Part shown: one piece after another, positions 37,172 to 45,349 of the stretch
Numbering within the stretch: position 1 is the first letter of the stretch
Layout of the letters: each line of letters begins with the position of its first letter
Assembly (NCBI RefSeq): GCF_016117655.1
Contig: NZ_CP064936.1
Coordinates: 806,001-870,000 of the forward strand
Direction of reading: 5' to 3'
Origin: Treponema peruense
GTDB taxonomy: Bacteria; Spirochaetota; Spirochaetia; Treponematales; Treponemataceae
DNA length: 64,000 nt
Notes under the pieces: model-generated
What the model was told of the DNA's origin: nothing
Database searches by the model: none
Seen by the model: the letters and a program-made list of their open reading frames with translations, nothing else
Made by a program: the position numbers and the translations under genes

Positions 37172-37789
37172 ATGGCTAAAAAATTTGATATGGCAACAGA
37201 GAAACCTTCTCATATGGACAATATGCGAATGCTGCAGTTAAAAAGCATTTATACGGCTCCGTATATGCAACTTGCAACAAATCTTATTGGTAAGGCAAGG
37301 TTCGCCGGCGGAAACATGTTCCGGCATCAGATAGACACCATGGGCATTCTGATTGACTACGGCTATATAGACAGTGTTCTTCTTAAAGCCAGTTGCGTAC
37401 ATGATGTAATAGAAGATATACCGGGCTTTGATTCTGAATTGATACGCAATGCAGATGAAGAAGGGGAACAGGTTCTTGCTCTGGTAACCGAAGTAACAAA
37501 ACGTCCGGGGCAGCTTAAGTCAGACTATCTGCGCGGAATAATTGACCACGGAAGCCACAGGGCAAAGGTCCTTAAGTGTGCAGACAGAATCAGCAATATG
37601 ATAAGCCTGGGGTTTGTTACAAGCTGTGAATTCATAGAAAGATACTGTGATGAAACAGAAATGTTTATATTCCCCATAGCCCTGGAAGTTGACTACAATA
37701 TGTATCTTGAACTTATAAATCTTGTAATGTCACGCAGACAATATCTTGAAGATTCAGGCTATTACGACAGAAAAAAATCAGAAGACTAA
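37172..37789 (+). CDS. Stand-alone HD hydrolase, SpoT/MESH1-like
   Basis: This protein of 205 residues resembles the hydrolase half of RelA/SpoT proteins. Metal and catalytic motifs are visible: HQIDTMGIL near 52, VHDVIEDIPG near 76, and HRAKVLKCADRISNM near 134-148, which matches the SpoT KLADRLHNM region. No synthetase or TGS/ACT domains are present. It would hydrolyse (p)ppGpp or a related nucleotide; this is inference. The start at 37172 follows GGAAG; an upstream ATG at 37145 has no binding site. It probably belongs to the valS transcript. Confidence 0.72.
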   Translation: MAKKFDMATEKPSHMDNMRMLQLKSIYTAPYMQLATNLIGKARFAGGNMFRHQIDTMGILIDYGYIDSVLLKASCVHDVIEDIPGFDSELIRNADEEGEQVLALVTEVTKRPGQLKSDYLRGIIDHGSHRAKVLKCADRISNMISLGFVTSCEFIERYCDETEMFIFPIALEVDYNMYLELINLVMSRRQYLEDSGYYDRKKSED

Positions 37790-37827
37790 AATAAGTCAGA
37801 GATTGCCCTTGTTTTAAAAAAAATTAT

Positions 37828-37857
37828 TTGACAACTTCTTTATCCCGGGGTTATAAT
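37828..37857 (+). promoter_or_regulatory. Consensus promoter of the sugar ABC ATPase gene
   Basis: Perfect TTGACA and TATAAT are separated by 18 bases. This is among the best promoters in the window and suggests strong constitutive expression. Confidence 0.8.
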
Positions 37858-37890
37858 ATTAACATAATATAACCCCTAGGGAGGCCACAA

Positions 37891-39081
37891 TTGGCAAAGG
37901 TAGAACTTAAGGGTATTGGTAAAATCTATGACGGCAATGTTCGTGCCGTACAGAATGCCAATATTACAATTGAAGACAAGGACTTCTGCGTATTCGTAGG
38001 TCCGTCTGGATGTGGAAAGTCAACAACTCTCCGCATGATCGCCGGTCTGGAAGAAATCTCTGAAGGTGAACTTCTCATCGACGGAGAACTCATGAATGAT
38101 GTTCCGCCAAAGGACAGAAACATCGCCATGGTATTCCAGAATTACGCCCTTTATCCACACATGACTGTTTATGACAACATGGCTTTCGGACTCAAGATCC
38201 GTAAGATGGATAAGGGAGAAATCAAGCGCCGTGTAGACGAAGCTGCAAACAGCCTTGGTCTTACACAGTATTTGGACCGCAAACCTAAGGCTCTTTCTGG
38301 TGGACAGCGTCAGCGTGTTGCTGTAGGCCGCGCTATCGTTCGTAACCCGAAGGTTTTCTTGTTTGACGAACCTCTTTCAAACCTTGATGCCAAGCTCCGT
38401 GTAACAATGCGTGGAGAAATTGCTGCATTGCACCAGAGACTTCAGGCAACAATGATTTATGTTACCCATGACCAGATTGAGGCCATGACTATGGGAACAA
38501 AAATCGTTGTAATGAAGGACGGACACGTTCAGCAGATTGGAGAACCACTCTATCTGTACAACCATCCGATCAACAAGTTTGTTGCCGGATTCATCGGTTC
38601 ACCGCCAATGAACTTCCTTACAGTAACAATCAAGAAGGAAGGCGATGCTATCGTTGCAGACGAAGGTTCATTTACCCTTACACCGACAGCAGAACAGCAG
38701 GCTGCTCTTAAAGACTATGTAGGAAAGGAAGTATACTTTGGTGTACGCCCGGAAGATCTTACATACTGCGACAAGCCGGCTGCAGAAAACAACATGAGAA
38801 TGAAGGTTTCAAACAAGGAACCTCTTGGTGCTGAAACACATCTTTTCCTTGCAACAAAGGGACAGAACATCATTGCTCGTGTACTTGCTTCTGCTAAGGA
38901 AGGATTCAAGCTTGGTGAAGAAGTTAACTTCCAGCCAGCAATGGTAAGATGCAAGTTCTTTGCAAAGAATCCTGAAGATTTGGACGAAGAAAAGAACATC
39001 TGCGAAAAAATCGATGCACCGTGGCTCAAGAACCCCATTACCGGTCAGATCGGATACGACAAGATTCCGGCTGTAAAGTAA
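37891..39081 (+). CDS. Sugar ABC transporter ATPase (MsmX/UgpC type), orphan
   Basis: This is the cytoplasmic ATPase of CUT1-family sugar importers, 396 residues. Walker A is GPSGCGKST near 37, the Q-loop is VFQNYALYPH, the signature is LSGGQRQR, Walker B is VFLFDEPLSNLDAK and the switch is VTHDQ. A C-terminal OB/TOBE regulatory domain runs from about 240. The start codon is TTG at 37891, supported by AGGGAGG and the normal MAKVELKGIGKIYDG N-terminus. No permease or binding-protein gene is adjacent. It is a good candidate to energise the ATPase-less importer encoded at 58329-61567, as MsmX does for several importers in Bacillus. Confidence 0.92.
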   Translation: MAKVELKGIGKIYDGNVRAVQNANITIEDKDFCVFVGPSGCGKSTTLRMIAGLEEISEGELLIDGELMNDVPPKDRNIAMVFQNYALYPHMTVYDNMAFGLKIRKMDKGEIKRRVDEAANSLGLTQYLDRKPKALSGGQRQRVAVGRAIVRNPKVFLFDEPLSNLDAKLRVTMRGEIAALHQRLQATMIYVTHDQIEAMTMGTKIVVMKDGHVQQIGEPLYLYNHPINKFVAGFIGSPPMNFLTVTIKKEGDAIVADEGSFTLTPTAEQQAALKDYVGKEVYFGVRPEDLTYCDKPAAENNMRMKVSNKEPLGAETHLFLATKGQNIIARVLASAKEGFKLGEEVNFQPAMVRCKFFAKNPEDLDEEKNICEKIDAPWLKNPITGQIGYDKIPAVK

Positions 39082-39105
39082 TTTAGGTTTGCAGTAACCG
39101 CAGGA

Positions 39106-39149
39106 AGGGCTTTCTGGTAAGTTTAATGCTTATCGAAAGCCCTTTTTTT
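39106..39149 (+). terminator. Intrinsic terminator after the sugar ABC ATPase gene
   Basis: AGGGCTTTC pairs with GAAAGCCCT. Inner GGTAAG/CTTATC pairing extends the stem, and seven T residues follow. Confidence 0.85.
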
Positions 39150-39217
39150 GTTTTTGAAAAATTACTAAATTTCAGTTTTTGGGCAATCCCGGTATAGTTT
39201 TATGGGTTTGTCTTGTA

Positions 39218-40303
39218 TTATTCCTGACTGCTTTTTTTGGAAATTATCAAATCAAGAACTGTAAAGAAAAGAATTACCGTAAGCGGGCCTAAAATAAGTC
39301 CGTTTATTCCGAAAAGTTTAATTCCGCCCAGAATGGAAAAGAAAATTACAAGCGGGTGAACGTTGATTCTGTCTTTAAGGAAAAGCGGTCTTATAAAATT
39401 GTCCAGAAAACTTATGCAGAACCCTGAGAGTATAAGAAATATAATTCCCTTTACTACAGATTTTGTAACGCATATTGCTATTCCCACCGGAACCCAGACT
39501 ATTGCTGCACCAAACATTGGTATAAACGAAGCAAACATCAGTATTACAGAAAAAAGAAGTGAGCCTTTGACTTGAAAACACGTCATGATTATAAATGAAG
39601 CGAGTCCCTGATAAAGTGCTACGAGTATGTAGCCTGCAAAAAGATTTTTTACGATTTCAGAGAATTTTTTTGTAAGAACATTCATGTATTCCGGGTCAAT
39701 GGGAACGGCTTTTTTTACAAGCGAACTCAGATACGGTCCGTCAAGAAAGCAGAAGTACAGCGAGAATACCACGAACAGAATGGAAACAATAAATGAGCCT
39801 GTTTTGCTTACAACCGCTGTTCCCGCCGAAATGAATTTACTGCTGTAGGACTGGATGAAAGAAAGTACATTCTTTTTTATTTCGGCTGTATTCGGGTCGG
39901 GAAGTTCTATTCCGAATGAAGAAAGAAAATTTGCTACCTTTTGCAGAAGTTCGCCTTCTTTTGCAAAATTCTGGTTTTGTGAAATGAATTTTTCCGCGGA
40001 ATCAAGAAATGAAATTCCCTGCTGAACAAGAAGAATGCAGATTACGGTAAGTGGTCCTATTATAAGAAGAAGTGTTCCTATAGAAAATCCGCCGGCAATT
40101 GCATGACGTTTTATTCCGTAAGTTTTTTTTGCTTTGTTCAGCTTTGTTTCGCATTTTATGTACAGCGGTCTTATCAAAAGGTAGAGCAGCGCCGTCCAAA
40201 GAATTACGGTCGAAAAAGGATAGAGCATTCCGATTAAAAGTGCAAAGAAAAATATAAATGTTGCAAAAATGCATATTGTCTGAAGTGTGTTTTTATTGTT
40301 CAT
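39218..40303 (-). CDS. AI-2E family (PerM/TqsA-like) membrane protein
   Basis: This inner-membrane protein has 361 residues and about eight helices. Paired helices lie at the N-terminus (10-45), and a loop region follows at about 80-165. The conserved C-terminal half includes FASFIPMFGAAIVWVPVGI, and GIIFLILSGFCISFLDNFIRPLFLKDRINVHPLVIFFSILGG carries the family signature. Relatives export autoinducer-2 or act as Na+/H+ antiporters; the substrate is unknown. No ribosome binding site precedes the ATG, and its promoter ends six bases upstream, so a leaderless mRNA is likely. It is divergent from trxB. Confidence 0.85.
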   Translation of the reverse strand: MNNKNTLQTICIFATFIFFFALLIGMLYPFSTVILWTALLYLLIRPLYIKCETKLNKAKKTYGIKRHAIAGGFSIGTLLLIIGPLTVICILLVQQGISFLDSAEKFISQNQNFAKEGELLQKVANFLSSFGIELPDPNTAEIKKNVLSFIQSYSSKFISAGTAVVSKTGSFIVSILFVVFSLYFCFLDGPYLSSLVKKAVPIDPEYMNVLTKKFSEIVKNLFAGYILVALYQGLASFIIMTCFQVKGSLLFSVILMFASFIPMFGAAIVWVPVGIAICVTKSVVKGIIFLILSGFCISFLDNFIRPLFLKDRINVHPLVIFFSILGGIKLFGINGLILGPLTVILFFTVLDLIISKKSSQE

Positions 40304-40309
40304 ACATTT

Positions 40310-40338
40310 ATTTTAGGATATCTCTAAAATTCTGTAAA
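40310..40338 (-). promoter_or_regulatory. Promoter of the AI-2E family gene, probably leaderless
   Basis: On the minus strand TTTACA and TAAAAT are 17 bases apart. The -10 box ends six bases before the ATG at 40303, and no Shine-Dalgarno sequence is present. Confidence 0.6.
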
Positions 40339-40415
40339 CTTGCTTTTTGGAGATTGCCGCCGAGTTTTTAGTTTATTTTCAGAAATTAATCGATACGCTT
40401 GTGTGCGTTCTCTTC

Positions 40416-40444
40416 TTGTATGGTTTTGGGATATGCCTTATATT
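40416..40444 (+). promoter_or_regulatory. Promoter of trxB, probably leaderless
   Basis: TTGTAT and TATATT are separated by 17 bases. Six bases (TAGTAT) separate the -10 box from the ATG at 40451, and there is no ribosome binding site. Confidence 0.6.
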
Positions 40445-40450
40445 TAGTAT

Positions 40451-41377
40451 ATGGAAAAAAAGATTTTTGACCTGATTATAATCGGTTCGGGCCCGGCAGG
40501 ACTTTCTGCTGCTGTATATGCATGCCGTTCGGGGCTTAAAACGCTGATTCTGGGTAATGCAGCCGCAAGTCAGACTTTCAGAATAGATTTGCTTGAAAAT
40601 TATCCCGGGGTTTTTCCTGCACAAAAAGGATATGCTTTTATTGACTCAATGAAAAACCAGGCTGAAAAATTTGGCGCTGTTACTGACATGAACCAAGTTG
40701 TTTCTGTTGAAGTTCCTGCAGTACAAGGCGGAATGTTTGTTGTTAATACTGATAAAATAAGCTATACTGCGGTTTCTGTCATGCTTTGCACCGGCGCTGT
40801 TCATAAGAAACTGGGTGTTGAAGGTGAAGACACTCTTTATGGAAAGGGTGTGTCTTACTGCGCTACCTGTGACGGACCTTTTTTTAAGGGAAAGAAAGTT
40901 GCCGTTGTGGGAGGAGGAGACAGTGCGTGTTCAGAAGCGCTTTTTCTTTCTTCAATTTGTTCTGAAGTTATTCTGATTCACAGAAGAAATGAATTCCGCG
41001 CGCAGAAGTCACTTGTTGAACAGGTTGAAAAAAATCCTGTCGTAAAGATAATGCTTAATTCTGTTGTTCAGAGTATAAACGGCAGGGACAAAGTTGAATC
41101 TGTTACTGTCGGTGGTGAAAATATTGCTGTTGACGGTGTGTTTGTTTCTGTCGGAACTGTTCCTGCACAGACTTTTGTTCCGGAACTTAAAAAAGATGAT
41201 GTCGGATATGTTGTTACCGGGGAAGATATGCAGACTTCTGTTTCGGGACTGTTTGCGGCCGGTGACATACGCTCGAAGTCAATGAGGCAGGTTGTTACTG
41301 CGTGTTCTGACGGAGCGGTTGCGGCAGGAGAGGCTCTTTTGTATGTAAAGAATTTAAAAAATGAGGTTCACAAATAA
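40451..41377 (+). CDS. trxB: Thioredoxin-disulfide reductase
   Basis: This flavoenzyme (308 residues) reduces thioredoxin with NADPH. The FAD motif GSGPAGLSAAVYACRSG is near 12. The redox pair is CATC at about 137-140 in YCATCDGPFFKG. The NADPH motif VVGGGDSACSEA is near 154. The C-terminal FAD contact is GLFAAGDIRSK. The gene probably starts without a leader. It ends one base before the ATG of the GH3 gene. The active-site motif is CATC, the common bacterial form. Confidence 0.94.
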   Translation: MEKKIFDLIIIGSGPAGLSAAVYACRSGLKTLILGNAAASQTFRIDLLENYPGVFPAQKGYAFIDSMKNQAEKFGAVTDMNQVVSVEVPAVQGGMFVVNTDKISYTAVSVMLCTGAVHKKLGVEGEDTLYGKGVSYCATCDGPFFKGKKVAVVGGGDSACSEALFLSSICSEVILIHRRNEFRAQKSLVEQVEKNPVVKIMLNSVVQSINGRDKVESVTVGGENIAVDGVFVSVGTVPAQTFVPELKKDDVGYVVTGEDMQTSVSGLFAAGDIRSKSMRQVVTACSDGAVAAGEALLYVKNLKNEVHK

Positions 41378-43090
41378 ATGTTTTTTAAAAAGATAGTTAC
41401 GCTCCTTTTTGCTGCATGCGCTGCAGTTTCTGTCGGTTTTGCAAAGACGGGCATTCCTTCAGATGCAGATTTCTGGAGTGATTATCCTGATGATGAACTT
41501 GCGACCGCCCTTACCGAAAGAATGACCGACGAAGAGCTTTTTGCACAGATTCTGATGTTCGGGTGGGCAGGTGCTGAACCGAGCGACCTTTTGAATTCAT
41601 GGGTTATTGACCGCGGGCTTGGAAGCGTTAAGGTTTTCGGCTGGAATACTGACGACATAAGGCTTGTTGCAAAGTCCGTAAAAACGCTTCAGAAAGAGGC
41701 TGCTTCCAGAAGATTCAGAATTCCGCTTTTTGTGGCAACTGATCAGGAAGGCGGATGGATCAGGCATGTAAAGGGAGAAACTTCTGACACTCCGGGAAAT
41801 ATGGCTATTGGTGCTTCGGGGTATGCTTTTGATGCATATTATTCGGGCTTTTACATTAACCGCGAAATACGTGCTCTTGGAATAAACATGAACTTTGCAC
41901 CGACGGTTGATTTGTATACCAACCTTGATTCCAGTGTTATAGGCCCGCGTTCGTTCGGCTCGGACCCTGTTACTGTAGGAATTCTGGGGGAAGCGTTTGC
42001 TGCAGGTTCAATGGATGCGGGTGTTATTCCGACTGCAAAGCATTTTCCAGGTCACGGAGATACAAGCCTTGACAGTCACGGAAGGCTTCCGCAGATTGAT
42101 ATAGATTTTTCTACCCTTCAGAACAGGGAACTGGTTCCGTTCAGGTATCTTATAGATGCAGATATTCCTGCCGTAATGAGCGGACATCTTTCTTTTCCTC
42201 AGATTGAGTCTGACGGAACGCCTGCCAGTCTTTCAAAGAAATTTCTTACTGACATACTGCGCAACAGAATGGGCTTTAAGGGGCTGATTATTACTGACGA
42301 CATGATGATGAACGGAGCAACACTTTTTGCAGGTTCATTCCATAGGGCAGTTACAATGGCTGTTGAAGCGGGAAACGATATTATAATTTCTTCTACAACG
42401 GCAAATCTTTACGACAATATGTGGACGCGCAATATAGAAAGAATGCGTACTGTTCCTGAATTCAAGGAAAGGGTTCAAGATGCTGCACGCCGTGTAATTG
42501 AAGCAAAACTGAAGTATTTTAAAAGCGACAATCACGCACCTCTGTATCCTGACGAAACAAAAATTTATGAGAGCATTCCGGATAAGGAAGGGGTAAAGTT
42601 TTTTACCGAACAGGCGTGCCGTTCAATAAGCGTTTATAAAAGGGGTGAGGCTTTTCCGTTTGTGCCGAAGGAAGGGGAACGCGTTCTTATTGCGGGGCCG
42701 TTTCTTTCGCTGTTCAACGAAGGCCGTTCGCGCTACCCCAGAGCAGATGTATTTCACTTCAGCTATGAACTCAAGCAGGACAAAAGCAACTTTGACTCGT
42801 GGAATGCGGAAAGTCTTGCGTATGTTGCACGCGGGTACGATACTGTAATTATTAATGTTTATGACAGGCATACTGCTTCCATTGCAAAAAGACTCAGAAA
42901 TTCCGGAAAGAAGGTAATTGTGCTTTCAATAATGTCGCCGGTTTATGTTCTTGAAGATTTTGACTGGGCAGACACGGTTCTCTGCGGCTACAGCTATTCG
43001 TCCTATTCTTTTGCAGCTCTGTTCGGCGCTCTTTCGGGAGAATTTGTTCCGCGCGGGGAAATTCCTCTAGGTAAACATCTTTTCAACTAA
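41378..43090 (+). CDS. Exported glycoside hydrolase family 3 (beta-N-acetylhexosaminidase-like)
   Basis: A signal peptide (about 1-22, cleaved near VGFA-KTG) precedes a GH3 TIM barrel (about 40-375). It carries the NagZ-type motif KHFPGHGDTSLDSHGRLP near 221, with the acid/base His/Asp pair. The nucleophile Asp is in LIITDDMMMNGA near 306. This motif marks the beta-N-acetylglucosaminidase branch that cuts peptidoglycan or chitin sugars. Residues 380-570 form an additional C-terminal domain like the second domain of longer GH3 enzymes. It is encoded immediately after trxB and 15 bases before an RluA-type gene. A role in muropeptide recycling or host glycans is inference. Confidence 0.85.
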   Translation: MFFKKIVTLLFAACAAVSVGFAKTGIPSDADFWSDYPDDELATALTERMTDEELFAQILMFGWAGAEPSDLLNSWVIDRGLGSVKVFGWNTDDIRLVAKSVKTLQKEAASRRFRIPLFVATDQEGGWIRHVKGETSDTPGNMAIGASGYAFDAYYSGFYINREIRALGINMNFAPTVDLYTNLDSSVIGPRSFGSDPVTVGILGEAFAAGSMDAGVIPTAKHFPGHGDTSLDSHGRLPQIDIDFSTLQNRELVPFRYLIDADIPAVMSGHLSFPQIESDGTPASLSKKFLTDILRNRMGFKGLIITDDMMMNGATLFAGSFHRAVTMAVEAGNDIIISSTTANLYDNMWTRNIERMRTVPEFKERVQDAARRVIEAKLKYFKSDNHAPLYPDETKIYESIPDKEGVKFFTEQACRSISVYKRGEAFPFVPKEGERVLIAGPFLSLFNEGRSRYPRADVFHFSYELKQDKSNFDSWNAESLAYVARGYDTVIINVYDRHTASIAKRLRNSGKKVIVLSIMSPVYVLEDFDWADTVLCGYSYSSYSFAALFGALSGEFVPRGEIPLGKHLFN

Positions 43091-43105
43091 ATCAGGGAAA
43101 ATTTT

Positions 43106-44068
43106 ATGGGTGAAAAAGAGTTGCTATCAGAAATAAGTCAGCGGCTTGATGTTTTTTTGCGGGAAAAGCTTCCGCCTCTTGTTGGAAGCGAAGTATCCAA
43201 TTCAAAGATACGCAGGCTCATTATGGCCGGTGCAGTTTTTGTAAACGGAATTCAGCGCCGTATTCCTTCTTTTGTTCTGGCAAAGGGTGCGCGTGTGCGT
43301 GTGCGTGTGGACGAACAGAAACTTTTTTTTGAGCGTGAACCTGATGACATAAAATTTACACTTGACCAAAGCGGTGTACTGTACGAAGACGAAGATATAA
43401 TTGTAGTCAACAAGCCGCCGTTTCTTCCTACAGAGGGGACGATTGTTAAGTCGCGGGCCAGTATGCATGATGCCGTAGTTGAATATCTTTGGAAACAAAA
43501 CCCGGCACTGAGGAATGCACCCTATGCCGGAATAATGCACCGTCTTGACCGTGAAACCAGCGGCGCCCTTCTTTTTACAAAGCGCAGAACAGCAAATGCG
43601 GCGGTTCATGACATGTTTGAAAACCGTACGGCAAGAAAAATATACAGGGCAGTTTGTTTTGCTTCGGAAAAGTTCAGGCCTTCTGCAGGAGAATCTTTTT
43701 TTGTAGAAAACTATATCGGAAGAATAAGTGCAAAAAGTTCCAGGTGCGAGATGGGTGTTGTTCCGCAATCACGGGGCGGACTTTATTCCCGCACGGAATT
43801 TTATGTTGCCGCAGAAAAGGACGGGCTTTTTTATATTGACTGCGAACTCAAGACAGGCCGTACACATCAGATAAGGGTTCATCTTTCTTGCAAAGGGCTT
43901 CCTCTTGCAGGTGACAGTCTTTACGGCGAAACAAAGGCGCAGTCTTTTGCAAAGCGGGTTATGCTTCATTCTTGGAAGCTTGAGTTCCCGCATCCTGCAG
44001 ACGGACACAAAGTATTGGTTGAAGCTCCACTTCCAGAAGGATTCAGTCTTCCCAACTGCCGTTTTTGA
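43106..44068 (+). CDS. RluA family pseudouridine synthase
   Basis: An S4-like RNA-binding domain (about 10-75, SKIRRLIMAGAVFVNG) precedes the catalytic domain (about 90-300). The catalytic Asp lies in MHRLDRETSGALLF near 147, and ELKTGRTHQIRVHLS closes the domain. It would isomerise uridines in rRNA or tRNA; the target (RluC/RluD type) is not certain. A short run of GCGTGT repeats inside the S4 domain encodes Arg-Val pairs and stays in frame. The last 26 bases overlap rsgA on the other strand. Confidence 0.9.
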   Translation: MGEKELLSEISQRLDVFLREKLPPLVGSEVSNSKIRRLIMAGAVFVNGIQRRIPSFVLAKGARVRVRVDEQKLFFEREPDDIKFTLDQSGVLYEDEDIIVVNKPPFLPTEGTIVKSRASMHDAVVEYLWKQNPALRNAPYAGIMHRLDRETSGALLFTKRRTANAAVHDMFENRTARKIYRAVCFASEKFRPSAGESFFVENYIGRISAKSSRCEMGVVPQSRGGLYSRTEFYVAAEKDGLFYIDCELKTGRTHQIRVHLSCKGLPLAGDSLYGETKAQSFAKRVMLHSWKLEFPHPADGHKVLVEAPLPEGFSLPNCRF

Positions 44069-45005
44069 GTTCGTCGCTTATACGCTTCCAGCTGTCGTAT
44101 CTTTGGGCACTTATTGTTCCTTCTTCGACAGCCTGCTTTATTGCGCAGCCTTTTTCGGTAAGATGGGAACAACTCATTCCAAATGCACATTTGCCCAGAT
44201 GTTCCTTGAAGTCCCTGAAGTAAAGTGCAAGATTGTCTGCGCTTATGTCGTGAAGAATAAACCGTCTTACTCCGGGTGTGTCAATTATGTTTGCACAGGC
44301 ACCTTTTCTTCCGCCCATGAGAGCTTCGTCAAGCTGAATGTGCATAAGTGAACCTTTTGTTGTAGTGTGGGTTCCCCTTCCGTATTTCTGCGAGAGGCTG
44401 CCGGTTTTTAAAACGACATTGTTGTCCAAAACATTTATGAGCGAACTTTTGCCGACGCCGCTCTGACCTACAAGTGCACTCAGATGGTTTTCTATAAGAT
44501 TTGCCAGTTCTTCCATTCCTTCACGTGTTCTGGCACTGGAACGGATAACCTTGTAGCCTATGTCTTCCCAAATGGAAAGTCTTGTCTGGAAGTCTTCGTC
44601 TTTTGCAGCCGGAAGGTCATATTTGTTGCATACAATCACCGGTGTTATGTTCTGGTATTCTGCCTGTGCAAGGGCGCGGTCTATGAATCTTGGCCTGAAC
44701 GGTGGTTCATCGGGAGTAGTGACTATGAGAAGATAGTCCAGATTTGCGGCCAGAAGCTGCGGCTGCCTTTTTTTTATGTTGAATCTTACAAATTCATTTT
44801 TGCGCGGAACCAGTCCCGTTATTTGTCCTTTGAATTCTTCAAGGGTTTCATCATCCAGTGTTACAATGTCTCCCGGTGCAATGGGGTTATAGTAGCCGTC
44901 GCTTTCTTTTAGAATTTTTCCTTTTATGGGGCAGTCACGTGTAATGCCGTCTTCGCATTCCACTTCAAAAACATTTTTGCTTCCGTTTAAAATAAGTCCT
45001 TGCAT
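44043..45005 (-). CDS. rsgA: Ribosome small-subunit GTPase RsgA (circularly permuted)
   Basis: RsgA assists late 30S maturation. An OB-fold (about 1-75) is followed by a permuted GTPase with G4 (CNKYD) first, then G1 GQSGVGKSSL near 180 and DTPGVRRF near 244. The zinc motif CAFGMSCSHLTEKGCAI is near 272. The protein has 320 residues. The plausible -35 TTGACA upstream on the minus strand and the absence of a binding site suggest a very short leader. The convergent overlap with the RluA-type gene leaves no room for a terminator. Confidence 0.94.
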   Translation of the reverse strand: MQGLILNGSKNVFEVECEDGITRDCPIKGKILKESDGYYNPIAPGDIVTLDDETLEEFKGQITGLVPRKNEFVRFNIKKRQPQLLAANLDYLLIVTTPDEPPFRPRFIDRALAQAEYQNITPVIVCNKYDLPAAKDEDFQTRLSIWEDIGYKVIRSSARTREGMEELANLIENHLSALVGQSGVGKSSLINVLDNNVVLKTGSLSQKYGRGTHTTTKGSLMHIQLDEALMGGRKGACANIIDTPGVRRFILHDISADNLALYFRDFKEHLGKCAFGMSCSHLTEKGCAIKQAVEEGTISAQRYDSWKRISDELKNGSWED

Positions 45006-45166
45006 AAGTAGATTTAAATTCTGAATAAAAAAGCGTTGTATGTCAAGACCCGCAGGCCTTATGTGAGAGACGGAATAAAAAGTAAATCCCGGTAATTTTT
45101 TGATTTTGACTTAAGCGGTGGTTTTGAAAAAAAATATAAAAAAATGAAAAAAAAGAGAAAACCTTA

Positions 45167-45195
45167 TTGACACGTTTGCTTCAAACTGATATATT
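45167..45195 (+). promoter_or_regulatory. Promoter of tRNA-Leu
   Basis: A perfect TTGACA and TATATT lie 17 bases apart, ending about 18 bases before the mature tRNA. The stretch from 45006 to here is AT-rich and shows no gene. Confidence 0.75.
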
Positions 45196-45213
45196 CTAAT
45201 CACGCTTTAACGC

Positions 45214-45295
45214 GCGGGGATGGTGGAATTGGTAGACACGTCAGCTTGAGGTGCTGATGCCGTAAGGTGTGCCTGTTCAAGTCAGGTTCTCCGCA
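45214..45295 (+). tRNA. tRNA-Leu (anticodon GAG)
   Basis: The 82-base sequence folds as a class II tRNA. The acceptor GCGGGGA pairs with TCTCCGC, with discriminator A. The anticodon stem TCAGC/GCTGA encloses TTGAGGT, giving anticodon GAG. A long variable arm (about TGCCGTAAGGTGTG) and the T-loop TTCAAGT are present. CCA is not encoded. A terminator follows at once. It reads CUC/CUU leucine codons. Confidence 0.95.
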
Positions 45296-45299
45296 CTGT

Positions 45300-45333
45300 A
45301 AAAGGGACTGTTGCAAAACAGTCCCTTTTTTTT
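45300..45333 (+). terminator. Terminator of tRNA-Leu
   Basis: AAAGGGACTG pairs with CAGTCCCTTT, followed by a T-run. It also lies just before the DUF554 gene. Confidence 0.85.
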
Positions 45334-45349
45334 ATCTCACGGGGTTTTT

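Noticed and set aside
43280-43320. Phase-variable simple repeat in the RluA-type gene (GCGTGT units)
   Set aside because: The unit is six bases, so copy-number change stays in frame; it encodes Arg-Val pairs of the S4 domain.
45006-45166. Hidden small gene or ncRNA between rsgA and tRNA-Leu
   Set aside because: The stretch is AT-rich with long A-runs and offers no supported reading frame or stable structure beyond the rsgA and tRNA promoters.
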